DNA from: Chitinophagaceae bacterium
Lineage (GTDB): Bacteria > Bacteroidota > Bacteroidia > Chitinophagales > Chitinophagaceae
Direction of reading: 5' to 3'
Length of the DNA stretch: 38,174 bases
Assembly (NCBI GenBank): GCA_016787135.1
Contig: JAEUVK010000113.1
Coordinates: 1 to 38,174 of the forward strand
The notes below the pieces were generated by a model that saw nothing but the letters and a program-made list of their open reading frames with translations, did not search any database and was not told where the DNA came from. Below, piece after piece: positions 18,409-27,029 of this stretch. The translations under genes were made by a program, and so were the position numbers. Numbering within the stretch: position 1 is the first letter of the stretch; each line of letters opens with the position of its first letter.

Positions 18409-19155
18409 TTAACGCTTCTCCAACAACCACCACAAACGTTTTCGGGGCTTAACTTTATAATGCGTGCTGATATAATGACTGATATGGCCCATGGCTTCAT
18501 CAATGCTGTCGGTAAATAACAGGAGGTCCATGTCTTCTTTTGAGATTGTGCCTTTTTTTGCCATATCTTCAATAGCTTCCAGCAATTCCTGGTAATATTC
18601 CTTTCCGAACAATACGATCGGAAACTTTGCAATTGTCTTTGTTTGTACCAGCGTCAATGTTTCAAATAATTCATCCATGGTGCCGAAACCACCGGGAAGT
18701 ATGATAAAGGCGTAGGAATACTTTACCAGCAACACCTTGCGTACAAAGAAATGTTCAAACGTGATCGTCTTGTGCATGTAGGGGTTCGGCTTTTGCTCAA
18801 ACGGCAATTGAATGTTACATCCGACAGACTGGCCACCATTTTCAAAAGCCCCGCGGTTAGCCGCCTCCATGATACCGGGTCCCCCGCCTGTCATCGTGGT
18901 CATACCGGTAGCAGCGATCCTCTTGCCAAATTCCCTAGCCTGTAGGTAATAAATATGGTCTTCGCTAAAGCGGGCAGAGCCAAATACAGTGATGCAGGGG
19001 CCAAGAAAATGCATGGACCTGAACCCTTTTATAAATTGTCTGAATACCCGCCAGGCGAAGCCTAGTTCATATCCACGGCTTTTGGGGCCGTCCAGATAAA
19101 CATGTTCTTTAGAAGGAATGATCGCTTCCGTCTTTCGTTTTGTTGCTGCTTCCAT
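18409..19155 (-). CDS. LOG-family protein (TIGR00730-type nucleotide hydrolase)
   Basis: The 248-residue product contains the LOG signature PGGFGTMDE, preceded by GPCITVFGSARFSED and TGGGPGIMEAANRGAFENGG, the Rossmann nucleotide-binding elements. Family members cleave nucleoside 5'-monophosphates to base and ribose 5-phosphate; the plant and bacterial LOG enzymes release cytokinin. The substrate here is unknown. The start MEAATKRK at 19155 was preferred to an in-frame ATG at 19206. The latter would overlap the start of the divergent exonuclease gene and add 17 residues that do not look like family sequence. It lies 51 bases upstream of GH97 on the same strand and may be co-transcribed with it. 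Confidence 0.88.
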   Translation of the reverse strand: MEAATKRKTEAIIPSKEHVYLDGPKSRGYELGFAWRVFRQFIKGFRSMHFLGPCITVFGSARFSEDHIYYLQAREFGKRIAATGMTTMTGGGPGIMEAANRGAFENGGQSVGCNIQLPFEQKPNPYMHKTITFEHFFVRKVLLVKYSYAFIILPGGFGTMDELFETLTLVQTKTIAKFPIVLFGKEYYQELLEAIEDMAKKGTISKEDMDLLLFTDSIDEAMGHISHYISTHYKVKPRKRLWWLLEKR

Positions 19156-19195
19156 AGTATGCTGTAAATTGCCTGCAAAATAAGTGCATATTACA

Positions 19196-19963
19196 ATGCG
19201 TATCATCAGTTATAATGTCAATGGTATCAGGGCGGCAATCAATAAAGGCTTTTTGGACTGGTTAAAAACGGATCCTGCAGATGTTGTCTGCGTGCAGGAA
19301 ACAAAGGCTTTAAAGGAGAATGTGGACCACAAATCATTCAATGATCTCGGTTATCACGATTACTGGTTCAGTGCGCAGAAAAAAGGATATAGTGGTGTAG
19401 CAGTATTTACGAGAAAAAAACCGGATAATGTAGAATACGGTACCGGGCATAAAGTAAGTGATGATGAAGGAAGGGTATTGCAACTGGATTTCGGTAACAT
19501 CCGATTGATAAATGCCTATTTCCCTTCCGGTACCAGCGGCGATGAACGTCAAAGTTTCAAATATGTCTGGTTGGATGAATTTTATGCCTACCTGAATAAA
19601 TTAAAGAAAAAATATCCAAAGCTGATCTTATGCGGTGATTATAACATTGCTCACAAAGAAATTGACATTCACGATCCGAAAGGCAATAAGAATTCTTCAG
19701 GCTTTCTGCCCGATGAAAGGGCATGGATGGATAAATTTTTTAAGCATGGATGGATAGATACATTCAGGGAGTTTCATCCCGAACCGCACCGGTATAGTTG
19801 GTGGAGCCAGCGCTTTCCAACTGTTCGTTTGCAGAATAAAGGCTGGCGTATTGACTATATTAATGTTACTGAAAACTTAAAATCATCCCTGAAGGATGCT
19901 GATATTTTCTCCGATGTGAAACATTCTGACCATTGTCCGGTATTTTTAGCTATCAAAAAATGA
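19196..19963 (+). CDS. xth: Exodeoxyribonuclease III / AP endonuclease
   Basis: The 255-residue product begins MRIISYNVNGIRAAINKGF, with the metal-binding Asn of the family, followed by VCVQETKAL (catalytic Glu), LINAYFPSG, LILCGDYNIAHKEID (Asp and Asn pair) and the closing SDVKHSDHCPVFL (Asp-His). These are all the hallmarks of ExoIII/APE1-type enzymes that cut at abasic sites in base excision repair. The ATG at 19196 was chosen over an in-frame GTG at 19184, because residues before it are not conserved. It is divergent from the LOG gene with 40 bases between starts. No TAnnTTTG box is apparent. Confidence 0.94.
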   Translation: MRIISYNVNGIRAAINKGFLDWLKTDPADVVCVQETKALKENVDHKSFNDLGYHDYWFSAQKKGYSGVAVFTRKKPDNVEYGTGHKVSDDEGRVLQLDFGNIRLINAYFPSGTSGDERQSFKYVWLDEFYAYLNKLKKKYPKLILCGDYNIAHKEIDIHDPKGNKNSSGFLPDERAWMDKFFKHGWIDTFREFHPEPHRYSWWSQRFPTVRLQNKGWRIDYINVTENLKSSLKDADIFSDVKHSDHCPVFLAIKK

Positions 19964-20050
19964 TCTTTACGGTCAATACCCTAAGCTGCTAACCTGTTCA
20001 ATTCGCCGCCTGCACCCTATGGCAGGTATTCTTCATCAAAATCACCTGAT

Positions 20051-22510
20051 ATGGATGGCGCCATCTTTCTTATTATACTGTTACCGCTTATCTATCTTTT
20101 ATTACTACTGGTCATCCTTGGCAAATCTTCTTCACAACAGCAATCGCTTGAGTCCATCAAAAGTGTATTAAATCAGCTAAGAGATCAGTTATACGACATT
20201 GACCGTCGTGTAAAAGAGTTGAGCAGAGAAGAAAAAATAAAGACAACAATACCTGAAATAAAACAAGAGGCAAGTAAGGAATCAGCAAAACCAGCAATTA
20301 CTCCCGAACCTGTATTCATTAAACCCGAGGAAGAAAAACCTCTGGAGTTCAGAGAAGAAGTTATAGAGATGATAGAGGCGGCCGCTTATGTTGACACTCA
20401 GGAAATGAAAAATTTTTCCGAAAGAAATACCAGCGATGAAACTATGGCTGATGCGGCTGTGCCTAAAAAAGAGCTTGCAATACCTGAAAAAAATATAACC
20501 GCTGACAAAACAGACTGGGAAAAATTCATTGGAGAAAACCTGGCAAATAAGATCGGTATAGCCGTTCTGGTGCTTGGCATTTCCTTTTTTGTAAAGTTTG
20601 CAATTGATAAAAACTGGGTCAGCGAAACAGGAAGGGTCATCACCGGCCTTATCAGCGGCGGCGCACTCATTGGCTTAGCTCACTATATAAGAAACTCTTA
20701 TCGTTCTTTCAGCTCAGTATTGGTAGGAGGTGGTTTAACTGTATTTTACTTTACTATCGCTTTTGCTTTTCATCAGTACCATCTTATCGGTCAGCAGGCG
20801 GCCTTTATTATCATGATCATTATTACTGCATTTGCTGTGGTGCTTTCTGTACTATATAACAGGCTGGAACTGGCCGTACTCGCAACTGTTGGTGGCTTTA
20901 TCACACCTTTCCTGGTAAGTACGGGGCAAAATAATTATGTTGCTTTGTTCACTTATCTCTGTATACTGAATTCCGGATTACTTGTGTTGTCCTGGTTTAA
21001 AAGATGGAAAGCCATTAATATTATTGCCCTTTTCTTCACCATTATTATTTATGGGGGTTGGCTGGGAAATCAGTTTTTCCTTGTAAGAGAGCCATTCCCA
21101 TATCAATGGGCTTTCCTGTTTGCAACGCTCTTTTATTTGCTTTCTCTTACCATCAATATACTCAATAATGTCAAACTGAATATTAAATTTGGTGGTTTTG
21201 ATTTCATTCTCTTACTCAGTATTAACTTCCTGTATTATGCCGCCGGGTATGTTATACTTGACTATTGGAATGAAGGTGAATACCAGGGGCTTTTCACAGC
21301 AGCCCTTGGCATTCTGAACCTGACGCTTGCCTGGGTATTTTTCAAACAGAAACGGGCAGACAGAAATTTTATTTACCTGCTGATCGGTTTGACAGTCACC
21401 TTTATTTCATTGACAGCCCCGGTACAGTTAAAAGGGAATCATATTACCCTGTTTTGGGCTGCAGAGACAGTTGTTTTATTCTGGCTATACCAGCGTTCCC
21501 GTATCCATCTCTTAAAGATCGCTTCATTCCTGATCATATTTCCGCTATTGATCAGTTTATTTGTGGATTGGTCGCAAGTATATGTGAGAGAGACAACCAT
21601 TATTCCTGTAATAGTCAATAGGGGTTTTGTTACAACATTGGTAACCGCCATTGCTTTTCTTATATATTATACCATGATGCGCAAAGAGGCGGACTCGTAT
21701 TATGTTCCTGAAATTGAAAACAAGCTGGTCCGCAATATCCTGCTGACGGGAGGCATCGCACTGCTTTATTCTGCCGGAACCTGGGAAATATATTACCAAT
21801 TCACAACACGAATACCCGGAACTGATATTTATGCCGCTTATCTTCAGTTGTATAGTTTTCTATTCATCCTGTTAATATTACAGTTTTTCAAAAAATCCTC
21901 TTCGTTCATCCTGCTAAAATTCATGCTGACAGTTGCAGGCTTTATTTTTTATCTATTTAATCTTCGTATCAATTATACCATTTCATTTCAGATGCTTTCG
22001 ACCGGACAGCATAGTGTCCATTTTATAGCCCATTGGATCAGTGCTGCAATACTTACCTGGCTACTATACGATCTTATCTCGTATTTCCGCAAACAAAAAA
22101 CAGCTATGAAGGACTATGAGGTTCCTTTTACATGGATTGCTTCCGGCTGCCTGATCTTTTTGTTAAGCGTCGAAATGTACCATGTCATCGTATGGAGCAC
22201 TTATCGCCAGGCCGGGGATCATCAATATTGGGAGAATCTCTACTACAAAGCAGGACTGAGCATACTCTGGGGATTGTGTTCATTTGCGATGATGTGGCTG
22301 GGTATGAAACATAAATTCAAACCACTGCGTATCATTTCACTAACATTGTTCACTGTTACATTGATCAAGCTATTCCTTTACGATATACAAAACATACCTC
22401 CCGGCGGTAAGATCGCAGCGTTTATCTTGCTCGGGGTGTTACTTCTCATTGTATCTTTCATGTACCAGCGCCTGAAAAAAATGATCATTGATGACCAGCA
22501 GAAAGAATAA
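20051..22510 (+). CDS. DUF2339 polytopic membrane protein
   Basis: The 819-residue protein begins with one membrane span (about 4-24). A charged linker rich in Glu, Lys and Pro (about 30-160) follows, then WEKFIGENLANKIGIAVLVL, the conserved entry to the DUF2339 membrane domain. That domain has roughly twenty hydrophobic segments running to the C-terminus, including GGALIGLAHYIR and VGGFITPFLVSTG. The function of DUF2339 is not established. Relatives are usually encoded beside DUF3999, as here, where the next gene overlaps by 20 bases. An envelope role is inferred from topology alone. Confidence 0.88.
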   Translation: MDGAIFLIILLPLIYLLLLLVILGKSSSQQQSLESIKSVLNQLRDQLYDIDRRVKELSREEKIKTTIPEIKQEASKESAKPAITPEPVFIKPEEEKPLEFREEVIEMIEAAAYVDTQEMKNFSERNTSDETMADAAVPKKELAIPEKNITADKTDWEKFIGENLANKIGIAVLVLGISFFVKFAIDKNWVSETGRVITGLISGGALIGLAHYIRNSYRSFSSVLVGGGLTVFYFTIAFAFHQYHLIGQQAAFIIMIIITAFAVVLSVLYNRLELAVLATVGGFITPFLVSTGQNNYVALFTYLCILNSGLLVLSWFKRWKAINIIALFFTIIIYGGWLGNQFFLVREPFPYQWAFLFATLFYLLSLTINILNNVKLNIKFGGFDFILLLSINFLYYAAGYVILDYWNEGEYQGLFTAALGILNLTLAWVFFKQKRADRNFIYLLIGLTVTFISLTAPVQLKGNHITLFWAAETVVLFWLYQRSRIHLLKIASFLIIFPLLISLFVDWSQVYVRETTIIPVIVNRGFVTTLVTAIAFLIYYTMMRKEADSYYVPEIENKLVRNILLTGGIALLYSAGTWEIYYQFTTRIPGTDIYAAYLQLYSFLFILLILQFFKKSSSFILLKFMLTVAGFIFYLFNLRINYTISFQMLSTGQHSVHFIAHWISAAILTWLLYDLISYFRKQKTAMKDYEVPFTWIASGCLIFLLSVEMYHVIVWSTYRQAGDHQYWENLYYKAGLSILWGLCSFAMMWLGMKHKFKPLRIISLTLFTVTLIKLFLYDIQNIPPGGKIAAFILLGVLLLIVSFMYQRLKKMIIDDQQKE

Positions 22511-23726
22511 TATCTTATTGACTGCGTTTATGCTGCTTTCACTTTACGGAGCCGGGCAGCACCGTTACAGTGCTTTACTGGATTCTGTGAAAGAAACCGG
22601 TTTTTATTCAATTGCTATCACACCGGAATTAAGCAGTTATTTAAAAACCGATCTTAGTGACCTGCGGATCGTTGATGAAAAAAAACAAACCATTCCTTTT
22701 ATTATTGACATTCCTCCACAAAGGCTGATCGAGCATATTCTTTTTAAACACGATATCATTCTGAAACAAGAACGCAATTTAAAAACTACCCTGATCATCG
22801 GGAATGAGAATAAAACAGAAGTATCAAGTTTCATATTAGAGCTGAAAAACGCAGGTGCAAAAAGAACCGCTTCTTTAAGCGGAAGTGATGACAATGTGCA
22901 TTGGTATGTAATACTTGATAGCCTAAAGGTACAGCCTCTTGATGAAAACGACCGTGCCTTATATTCTCAACGGATCTATATTCCTCCCTCGGAATATAGA
23001 TTTTTCAGGCTTGTCATTAATAACGAAGGGAAAGACCCGCTGAATATCCTGCATATAAGATCGGCCATGTCTGTTCAGCCCGAAAATAATCCGGCACCTA
23101 TCCTTTTCAATCCTCCCCCTGCCGTGTCTCAAAAAGACAGCGGCGCCTATTCTCTTGTAAAGATCATGTATGCCCGTCCCCATCAATTTAACCTTCTTCA
23201 GCTACGTATTTCAAGTCCCTTTTTTTACAACAGACCGGGCAAATTATTCACCGGGTTAAAGGGAACATTGCCCTCAATATGGAATAGCCCGGGTCATCAT
23301 TCAATCACGATTTCATCTGATGATTTTTCTGTTCATCCTTTCCCTCTTTTGAAAACCGATACTCTCTGCCTCCTGATCGAAAACGGTGATAATATGCCAC
23401 TACATATTTCGTCAATCACGACGGGTCTTTTCAAAAGAAATATCATTACACACCTGGAAAAAGAGAAGCGCTATACCCTGCTGCTGGATGACCCGCTGGC
23501 AACAGCGCCTGCATATGATCTGGAACATTTCAAAGACAGGATAAGCGGCATAAAAGAGCTGACATATAAAAAGGTCACTGCTTTGCCACAACCTCAAAAT
23601 GTCACAGTGGATAAAAGACAAATAAGCCGCTGGTGGATCTGGCCTGCGGTTATCTTTATCATCCTGCTTTTAAGCTTGCTTACCTGGAAGCTGACAACCG
23701 ATATTAAGAAAGATTCCGGTATATAA
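22491..23726 (+). CDS. DUF3999-like exported membrane-anchored protein
   Basis: The 411-residue product has an N-terminal signal sequence (KNNILLTAFMLLSLYGAGQ), a long beta-rich region with strand patterns such as LRIVDEKKQTIPFIIDI and YRFFRLVINNEGKD, and one C-terminal span (ISRWWIWPAVIFIILLLSLL) before a short basic tail. This matches the architecture of DUF3999, the usual partner of DUF2339. The ATG at 22491 was preferred to an adjacent TTG at 22488. It lies inside the DUF2339 gene, so translation is probably coupled. Most of the chain should face the periplasm. Family assignment rests on context and fold pattern, not on a decisive motif. Confidence 0.75.
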   Translation: MTSRKNNILLTAFMLLSLYGAGQHRYSALLDSVKETGFYSIAITPELSSYLKTDLSDLRIVDEKKQTIPFIIDIPPQRLIEHILFKHDIILKQERNLKTTLIIGNENKTEVSSFILELKNAGAKRTASLSGSDDNVHWYVILDSLKVQPLDENDRALYSQRIYIPPSEYRFFRLVINNEGKDPLNILHIRSAMSVQPENNPAPILFNPPPAVSQKDSGAYSLVKIMYARPHQFNLLQLRISSPFFYNRPGKLFTGLKGTLPSIWNSPGHHSITISSDDFSVHPFPLLKTDTLCLLIENGDNMPLHISSITTGLFKRNIITHLEKEKRYTLLLDDPLATAPAYDLEHFKDRISGIKELTYKKVTALPQPQNVTVDKRQISRWWIWPAVIFIILLLSLLTWKLTTDIKKDSGI

Positions 23727-23736
23727 AAACACTTAT

Positions 23737-24045
23737 ATGATAGTCTATAATATATCCGTCAAACTCAATAGTACCATTGAAAAAGAATGGGTGCAATGGC
23801 AGCAGCAGGAACATATTCCCGAAGTGATGGCATCCGGACAATTCATAGATCATAAATTCTATAAACTCCTGGAACTGGCAGATGACGAGGATACCGCTAC
23901 CTACATTGTACAGTATTTTGCAAAGTCAATTGATCGTTACCATCACTACATTAAACATGCAGCACCGGTATTGCGTCAAAAAGCACTGGATAAATGGGGA
24001 AACCAGTTCATTGCTTTCCGGTCTGTTATGCAGTCTGTGCATTGA
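23737..24045 (+). CDS. DUF4286 family protein
   Basis: The 102-residue soluble protein starts MIVYNISVKLNSTIEKEWV, followed by WQQQEHIPEVMASGQFIDHK, the characteristic opening of DUF4286, a small ferredoxin-like or dimeric alpha/beta barrel-type family widespread in Bacteroidota. YIVQYFAKSIDRYHHYI and the C-terminal KWGNQFIAFRSVM also fit. No catalytic residue is known. It begins 10 bases after the DUF3999 stop and is probably the last gene of that operon. The name describes the family only; the role is unknown. Confidence 0.85.
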   Translation: MIVYNISVKLNSTIEKEWVQWQQQEHIPEVMASGQFIDHKFYKLLELADDEDTATYIVQYFAKSIDRYHHYIKHAAPVLRQKALDKWGNQFIAFRSVMQSVH

Positions 24046-24299
24046 TTGTGCAAAAGAAGAGTTCCTTATAATTCATATAGAAAAACAATCGTATGTTCTC
24101 TGAAAGCCTTGCCCGGACTGAATTTCAGAAGACGTCAGCCAAAACCTTCTGCAGCAAAGGGTTTCAGCATGCGGGGTTGTTTCGCCTTTCAATTCAGTAA
24201 AATGTGAATTCTTTAAAACCCTTGCCCCGTGCGGGTTCGAAGGGTATAAAATTCATTTGAGAAAAGGTTAGTTTTTTTTTGCCGGAATTAAAATCCGTC
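24046..24299. other. Gene-free region with several hairpins upstream of HU
   Basis: No convincing ORF lies here. Three pairings stand out: CAGAAG (24126-24131) with CTTCTG (24146-24151), AATTCA (24191-24196) with TGAATT (24205-24210), and ACCCTT (24218-24223) with AAGGGT (24240-24245) around an inner CCCG/CGGG. None is followed by a U tract. It could hold a small RNA or the processed end of the DUF operon transcript. Similar words (AGCCTTGCCCG, ACCCTTGCCCCG) occur twice. Confidence 0.35.
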
Positions 24300-24307
24300 T
24301 AATTTTG
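24278..24307 (+). promoter_or_regulatory. Promoter of the HU gene
   Basis: TTTG (24278-24281), 18 bases, then TAATTTTG (24300-24307) is a full Bacteroidota consensus with an exact -7 box. The -33 box ends a run of ten T. Transcription would start near 24314, about 25 bases before the ATG at 24339. Confidence 0.7.
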
Positions 24308-24338
24308 TCGCCGTTTCTAATTTTATAAAATCCCATTT

Positions 24339-24608
24339 ATGAACAAAGCAGAATTGATCGCAAAAGTAGCAGATGATGCAGGCGTTACCAAGACACAAGC
24401 TAATGCTGCATTGGATTCTTTCATTGAAGCAGTGACCAAAACATTGAAAGGCGGTGGCAAAGTCACCCTCGTTGGCTTCGGTACTTTTACTGTTTCCAAA
24501 AGAAAAGCCCGTAAAGGACGTAATCCGCAAACCGGAGAAGAAATTAATATCAAGGCCAGAAAAGTTGCCCGTTTCAAAGCTGGTAAAGAATTAGCCGCTA
24601 AACTGTAA
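24339..24608 (+). CDS. hup: DNA-binding protein HU
   Basis: The 89-residue protein has the classic HU form. MNKAELIAKVADDAGVTKTQ and ANAALDSFIEAVTKTLKGGG make the dimerising helices. VTLVGFGTFTVSKRKARKGRNPQTGEEI makes the sheet and the DNA-intercalating arm with the conserved Asn-Pro. FKAGKELAAKL closes it. It compacts and bends chromosomal DNA as a homodimer or heterodimer. The exact length (about 90 residues) and the strong dedicated promoter and terminator indicate a highly expressed single-gene transcript. Confidence 0.97.
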   Translation: MNKAELIAKVADDAGVTKTQANAALDSFIEAVTKTLKGGGKVTLVGFGTFTVSKRKARKGRNPQTGEEINIKARKVARFKAGKELAAKL

Positions 24609-24626
24609 TTGCACCCTTACATTTTT

Positions 24627-24663
24627 AAAAAAGCTCCGACTCAACAAGGGAAGGAGCTTTTTT
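24627..24663 (+). terminator. Intrinsic terminator of the HU gene
   Basis: AAAAAAGCTCC (24627-24637) is fully complementary to GGAGCTTTTTT (24653-24663), giving an 11-bp stem with a 15-base loop and a run of T within and after the 3' arm. It begins 18 bases after the HU stop. Confidence 0.85.
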
Positions 24664-24711
24664 ACTGAAGACACGTAACTTTACACATTAATAAACAGAA
24701 AAAACAATTTT

Positions 24712-24828
24712 ATGGGAAGAGGTGATAAAAAAACCGCAAAAGGCAAACGCTTCAAAGGTTCATTCGGCAAAAGCCGCCCGGCCAAAACGGCTACAGCTAA
24801 AAAGAAGGCAGCAAAGAAAAGCAAGTAA
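24712..24828 (+). CDS. Small ribosomal subunit protein bTHX
   Basis: The 38-residue, extremely basic product starts MGRGDKKTAKGKRFKGSFGK, then SRPAKTATAKK and a lysine-rich end. The GKGDKKTxxGKRFKGSxGKxRP pattern is that of bTHX (Thx), a small peptide that fits into the head of the 30S subunit, stabilises it, and is typical of Bacteroidota and Thermus. TAACTTTA at 24676-24683 is a possible -7 box (seven of eight). A terminator follows at 24884. The pattern and the enclosing regulatory signals leave little doubt despite the short length. Confidence 0.88.
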   Translation: MGRGDKKTAKGKRFKGSFGKSRPAKTATAKKKAAKKSK

Positions 24829-24883
24829 GCTGATTGATCAATGAAATTGGCAATTCACCGGTTTACTAAATGCTGAAAATGAT

Positions 24884-24910
24884 AAAAGCCCTTAATGGGC
24901 TTTTCTTTTT
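24884..24910. terminator. Intrinsic terminator after bTHX
   Basis: AAAAGCCC (24884-24891), loop TTAAT, GGGCTTTT (24897-24904), then CTTTTT. The A-rich 5' side means it can also serve the reverse-strand coiled-coil gene whose stop is at 24925. Confidence 0.85.
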
Positions 24911-24924
24911 AAATAGCTGAAGGA

Positions 24925-26004
24925 TTACTTTGCGGACCTTTTCATTAACTGGTCCCTCTCTTCTGCCACCACGTTCAGCATACTCTCCAGTTCACCGATA
25001 CGTTTAAGCTGGCCTTCCAGCTTCTTGTTTGCATCATTTACGGCCTGCATATCATTATTGAGCTCCTCCAGGTAAGCTACTCTTTTTTGTAATTGCTGGC
25101 GCTGAAAGTTTGATTCCCGCAACTTTTCCTCTGTTTCATTTAACTGACTTTGTAACTGCTGGTTATCGGAAGCAAATACGCTCAGTTTCAACTTTTGTTC
25201 TTCAAACTCACGGCTCATTTTTTGGTGTATCTCTTTCAGGTCTTCATACTCCATATTGACCATCCTTGACGAACTGACCTGAAGCTCCAGTTTCTGCATC
25301 TTACTCTGTAATACATTGAACTCGCTATAGGCGTTATCAAGCATCGAGGTCATCTCTTTGGTCAGGTGCTCTTTCTGCCTGATTGCACTGATCTCCTTTT
25401 CTTTTTCTCCGAGCTTCATACGCAGCTCAGCTATTTGCAAAGAGAGCTCTTCGTTATTTTTCAGTATTTCTCTTTGCTTTTCTTCAGTTTCCTTGATCAC
25501 ATCAATATTTCCAAGTAACTGATTGATTTTCTCATTCTGTTCCAGCAGGCCGCTTTGAGCAAGTCTCAACTGCTCAAGGTAATCCGGCTGCTTTTCCCCA
25601 TGAATATGGCTATGACTGACCTGAAGTGGTGGCTGCGCATTCCGGAGATTTTCCATTTCCGACATCAGGACCTTGTTTTCCTTACGCATTTCCTCCGCTT
25701 CTATAGAATAAATATTGACGTTCTCTTCTGATTCTGCCAATTGTTCTTTCAGGGATGAAATCTGTTGCCGTACTTCCGTTACCTGTTCTTTTAAAACAGA
25801 AAGTTCTTTATCCTTTAACTCAATATCATTAAAATACCGGGACTTCCATTCGTCACGAAATTTATTTACCTCCTCCTTTTCACTTATGGATGCCCGTAAT
25901 GTTCGTCTGCTGGCAATTGTAAAATGAATAGTGATACCAAGAATGATCGCCCCGAAAAAAAGCAATATGATCTCAAGGACAGAAAGTGTAAGAGTGGCGC
26001 CCAT
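24925..26004 (-). CDS. Membrane-anchored coiled-coil protein of unknown function
   Basis: The 359-residue protein has one N-terminal span (LEIILLFFGAIILGITIHFTIA, about 9-30) followed by basic residues (SRRTLRAS), so the remaining chain should lie in the cytoplasm. That part is almost continuous heptad coiled coil rich in Glu, Lys, Leu and Gln, from about residue 40 to the end, with a possible break near HSHIHGEKQPDYLEQL (about 150-165). No enzymatic motif is visible. It lies 146 bases downstream of pyrH on the same strand. It could be a structural or division-related scaffold, but that is only an analogy. Confidence 0.75.
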   Translation of the reverse strand: MGATLTLSVLEIILLFFGAIILGITIHFTIASRRTLRASISEKEEVNKFRDEWKSRYFNDIELKDKELSVLKEQVTEVRQQISSLKEQLAESEENVNIYSIEAEEMRKENKVLMSEMENLRNAQPPLQVSHSHIHGEKQPDYLEQLRLAQSGLLEQNEKINQLLGNIDVIKETEEKQREILKNNEELSLQIAELRMKLGEKEKEISAIRQKEHLTKEMTSMLDNAYSEFNVLQSKMQKLELQVSSSRMVNMEYEDLKEIHQKMSREFEEQKLKLSVFASDNQQLQSQLNETEEKLRESNFQRQQLQKRVAYLEELNNDMQAVNDANKKLEGQLKRIGELESMLNVVAEERDQLMKRSAK

Positions 26005-26150
26005 AACGGTGGTTAAGCTTCGTTGAAAATAGCGAAAAATGCCAAAATGCCAATTGATAGTTTCTCACAAAAGAGATACCAGAAGCCTGCTTATGCAGGT
26101 GTGTTCAAAACTTGCTGTCATCTGCCCAAAGCAGGGGGAGTAAGCCCTTA

Positions 26151-26864
26151 TTAGCCTCTGACAAGTGTACCCACTTTTTCTCCTGTCACTACCCGGCGCA
26201 GGTTTCCTCCCTTGTTCATGTCAAAGACGATAATGGGAAGGTTGTTTTCCATACAAAGCGTAAAGGCGGTCATATCCATTACCCGAAGGTTTCTGGAAAG
26301 GCACTCCTGGAAAGTGATCGTATTGAATTTAGTAGCTAAAGGGTCTTTTTCGGGATCGGCCGTATAGATACCATCCACCCTGGTACCCTTTAGGATCACG
26401 TCTGCATTGATCTCTATAGCCCTCAGGGATCCGGCTGTATCGGTAGTAAAATAAGGGTTGCCGGTACCAGCGCCAAATATCACTACCCGTCCTTTTTCCA
26501 AATGCCGGATAGCCCGGCGCCTGATATAAGGTTCAGCAATCTGCTCCATTTTAATGGCACTCTGAAGCCTTGTGTACACTCCTACTCTTTCCAAACCAGC
26601 TTGTAATGCCATGCCATTAATGACGGTAGCCAGCATTCCCATATAGTCGCCATGCGCCCTCTCAATGCCGGTTTCTGCCTCATTCATGCCCCTATATATA
26701 TTTCCTCCGCCTATTACTATCGCTACCTGTACCCCCAGTTCAGTGATCGATTTGATATCCATGGCATATTGGGCGATGACATCAGAATCAAGGCCGAAAT
26801 TTTTGTCCCCCATCAATGATTCGCCGGAAAGTTTCAGCAGGATGCGTTTGTACTTAGGAAGCAT
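26151..26864 (-). CDS. pyrH: UMP kinase
   Basis: The 237-residue protein has all bacterial PyrH elements: [20 protein letters not shown] at the start with the phosphate-binding Lys-Leu-Ser-Gly-Glu, [11 protein letters not shown], then [26 protein letters not shown], and [20 protein letters not shown]. It converts UMP to UDP with ATP as a hexamer, feeding pyrimidine nucleotide synthesis. In many genomes pyrH follows rpsB-tsf and precedes frr. Here it lies on the same strand as tsf but about 9.5 kb away, and the next gene downstream is not frr. Confidence 0.97.
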   Translation of the reverse strand: MLPKYKRILLKLSGESLMGDKNFGLDSDVIAQYAMDIKSITELGVQVAIVIGGGNIYRGMNEAETGIERAHGDYMGMLATVINGMALQAGLERVGVYTRLQSAIKMEQIAEPYIRRRAIRHLEKGRVVIFGAGTGNPYFTTDTAGSLRAIEINADVILKGTRVDGIYTADPEKDPLATKFNTITFQECLSRNLRVMDMTAFTLCMENNLPIIVFDMNKGGNLRRVVTGEKVGTLVRG

Positions 26865-26930
26865 GGGCCGATTGAGAATTTTAAAGTGACAGATCGCCTG
26901 TTGGCGCTGCGAAGATAGGGGAATTCGACG

Positions 26931-26954
26931 TTTGAGATTTTAAGTTTGAGAATT
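26931..26954. repeat. Intergenic TTTGAGA-type word repeat
   Basis: TTTGAGATTTTAAG and TTTGAGAATTA lie in tandem between the response regulator stop and the pyrH start, and a related TTGAGAATTTTAAA occurs at 26874-26887. The words resemble the TTTGAAA repeats before tsf and are probably non-coding filler of the same kind. Confidence 0.4.
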
Positions 26955-27029
26955 ACAACCTGATCAAAAACTGCCTTAATTTCCACAAGAACACTGATAG
27001 AAAGGACACCAGCTTTCTAACAATAAATA

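Noticed and set aside
24228..24245. GGGTTCGAA resembling a tRNA T-loop
   Set aside because: The flanking bases do not form a T stem, and no anticodon arm, D arm or acceptor stem can be drawn. The bases instead fit an ACCCTT/AAGGGT hairpin.
26092..26112. CCTGC-TTAT-GCAGG hairpin after pyrH as a terminator
   Set aside because: The stem has only five pairs and no T run on the reverse strand, so it is not called a terminator.
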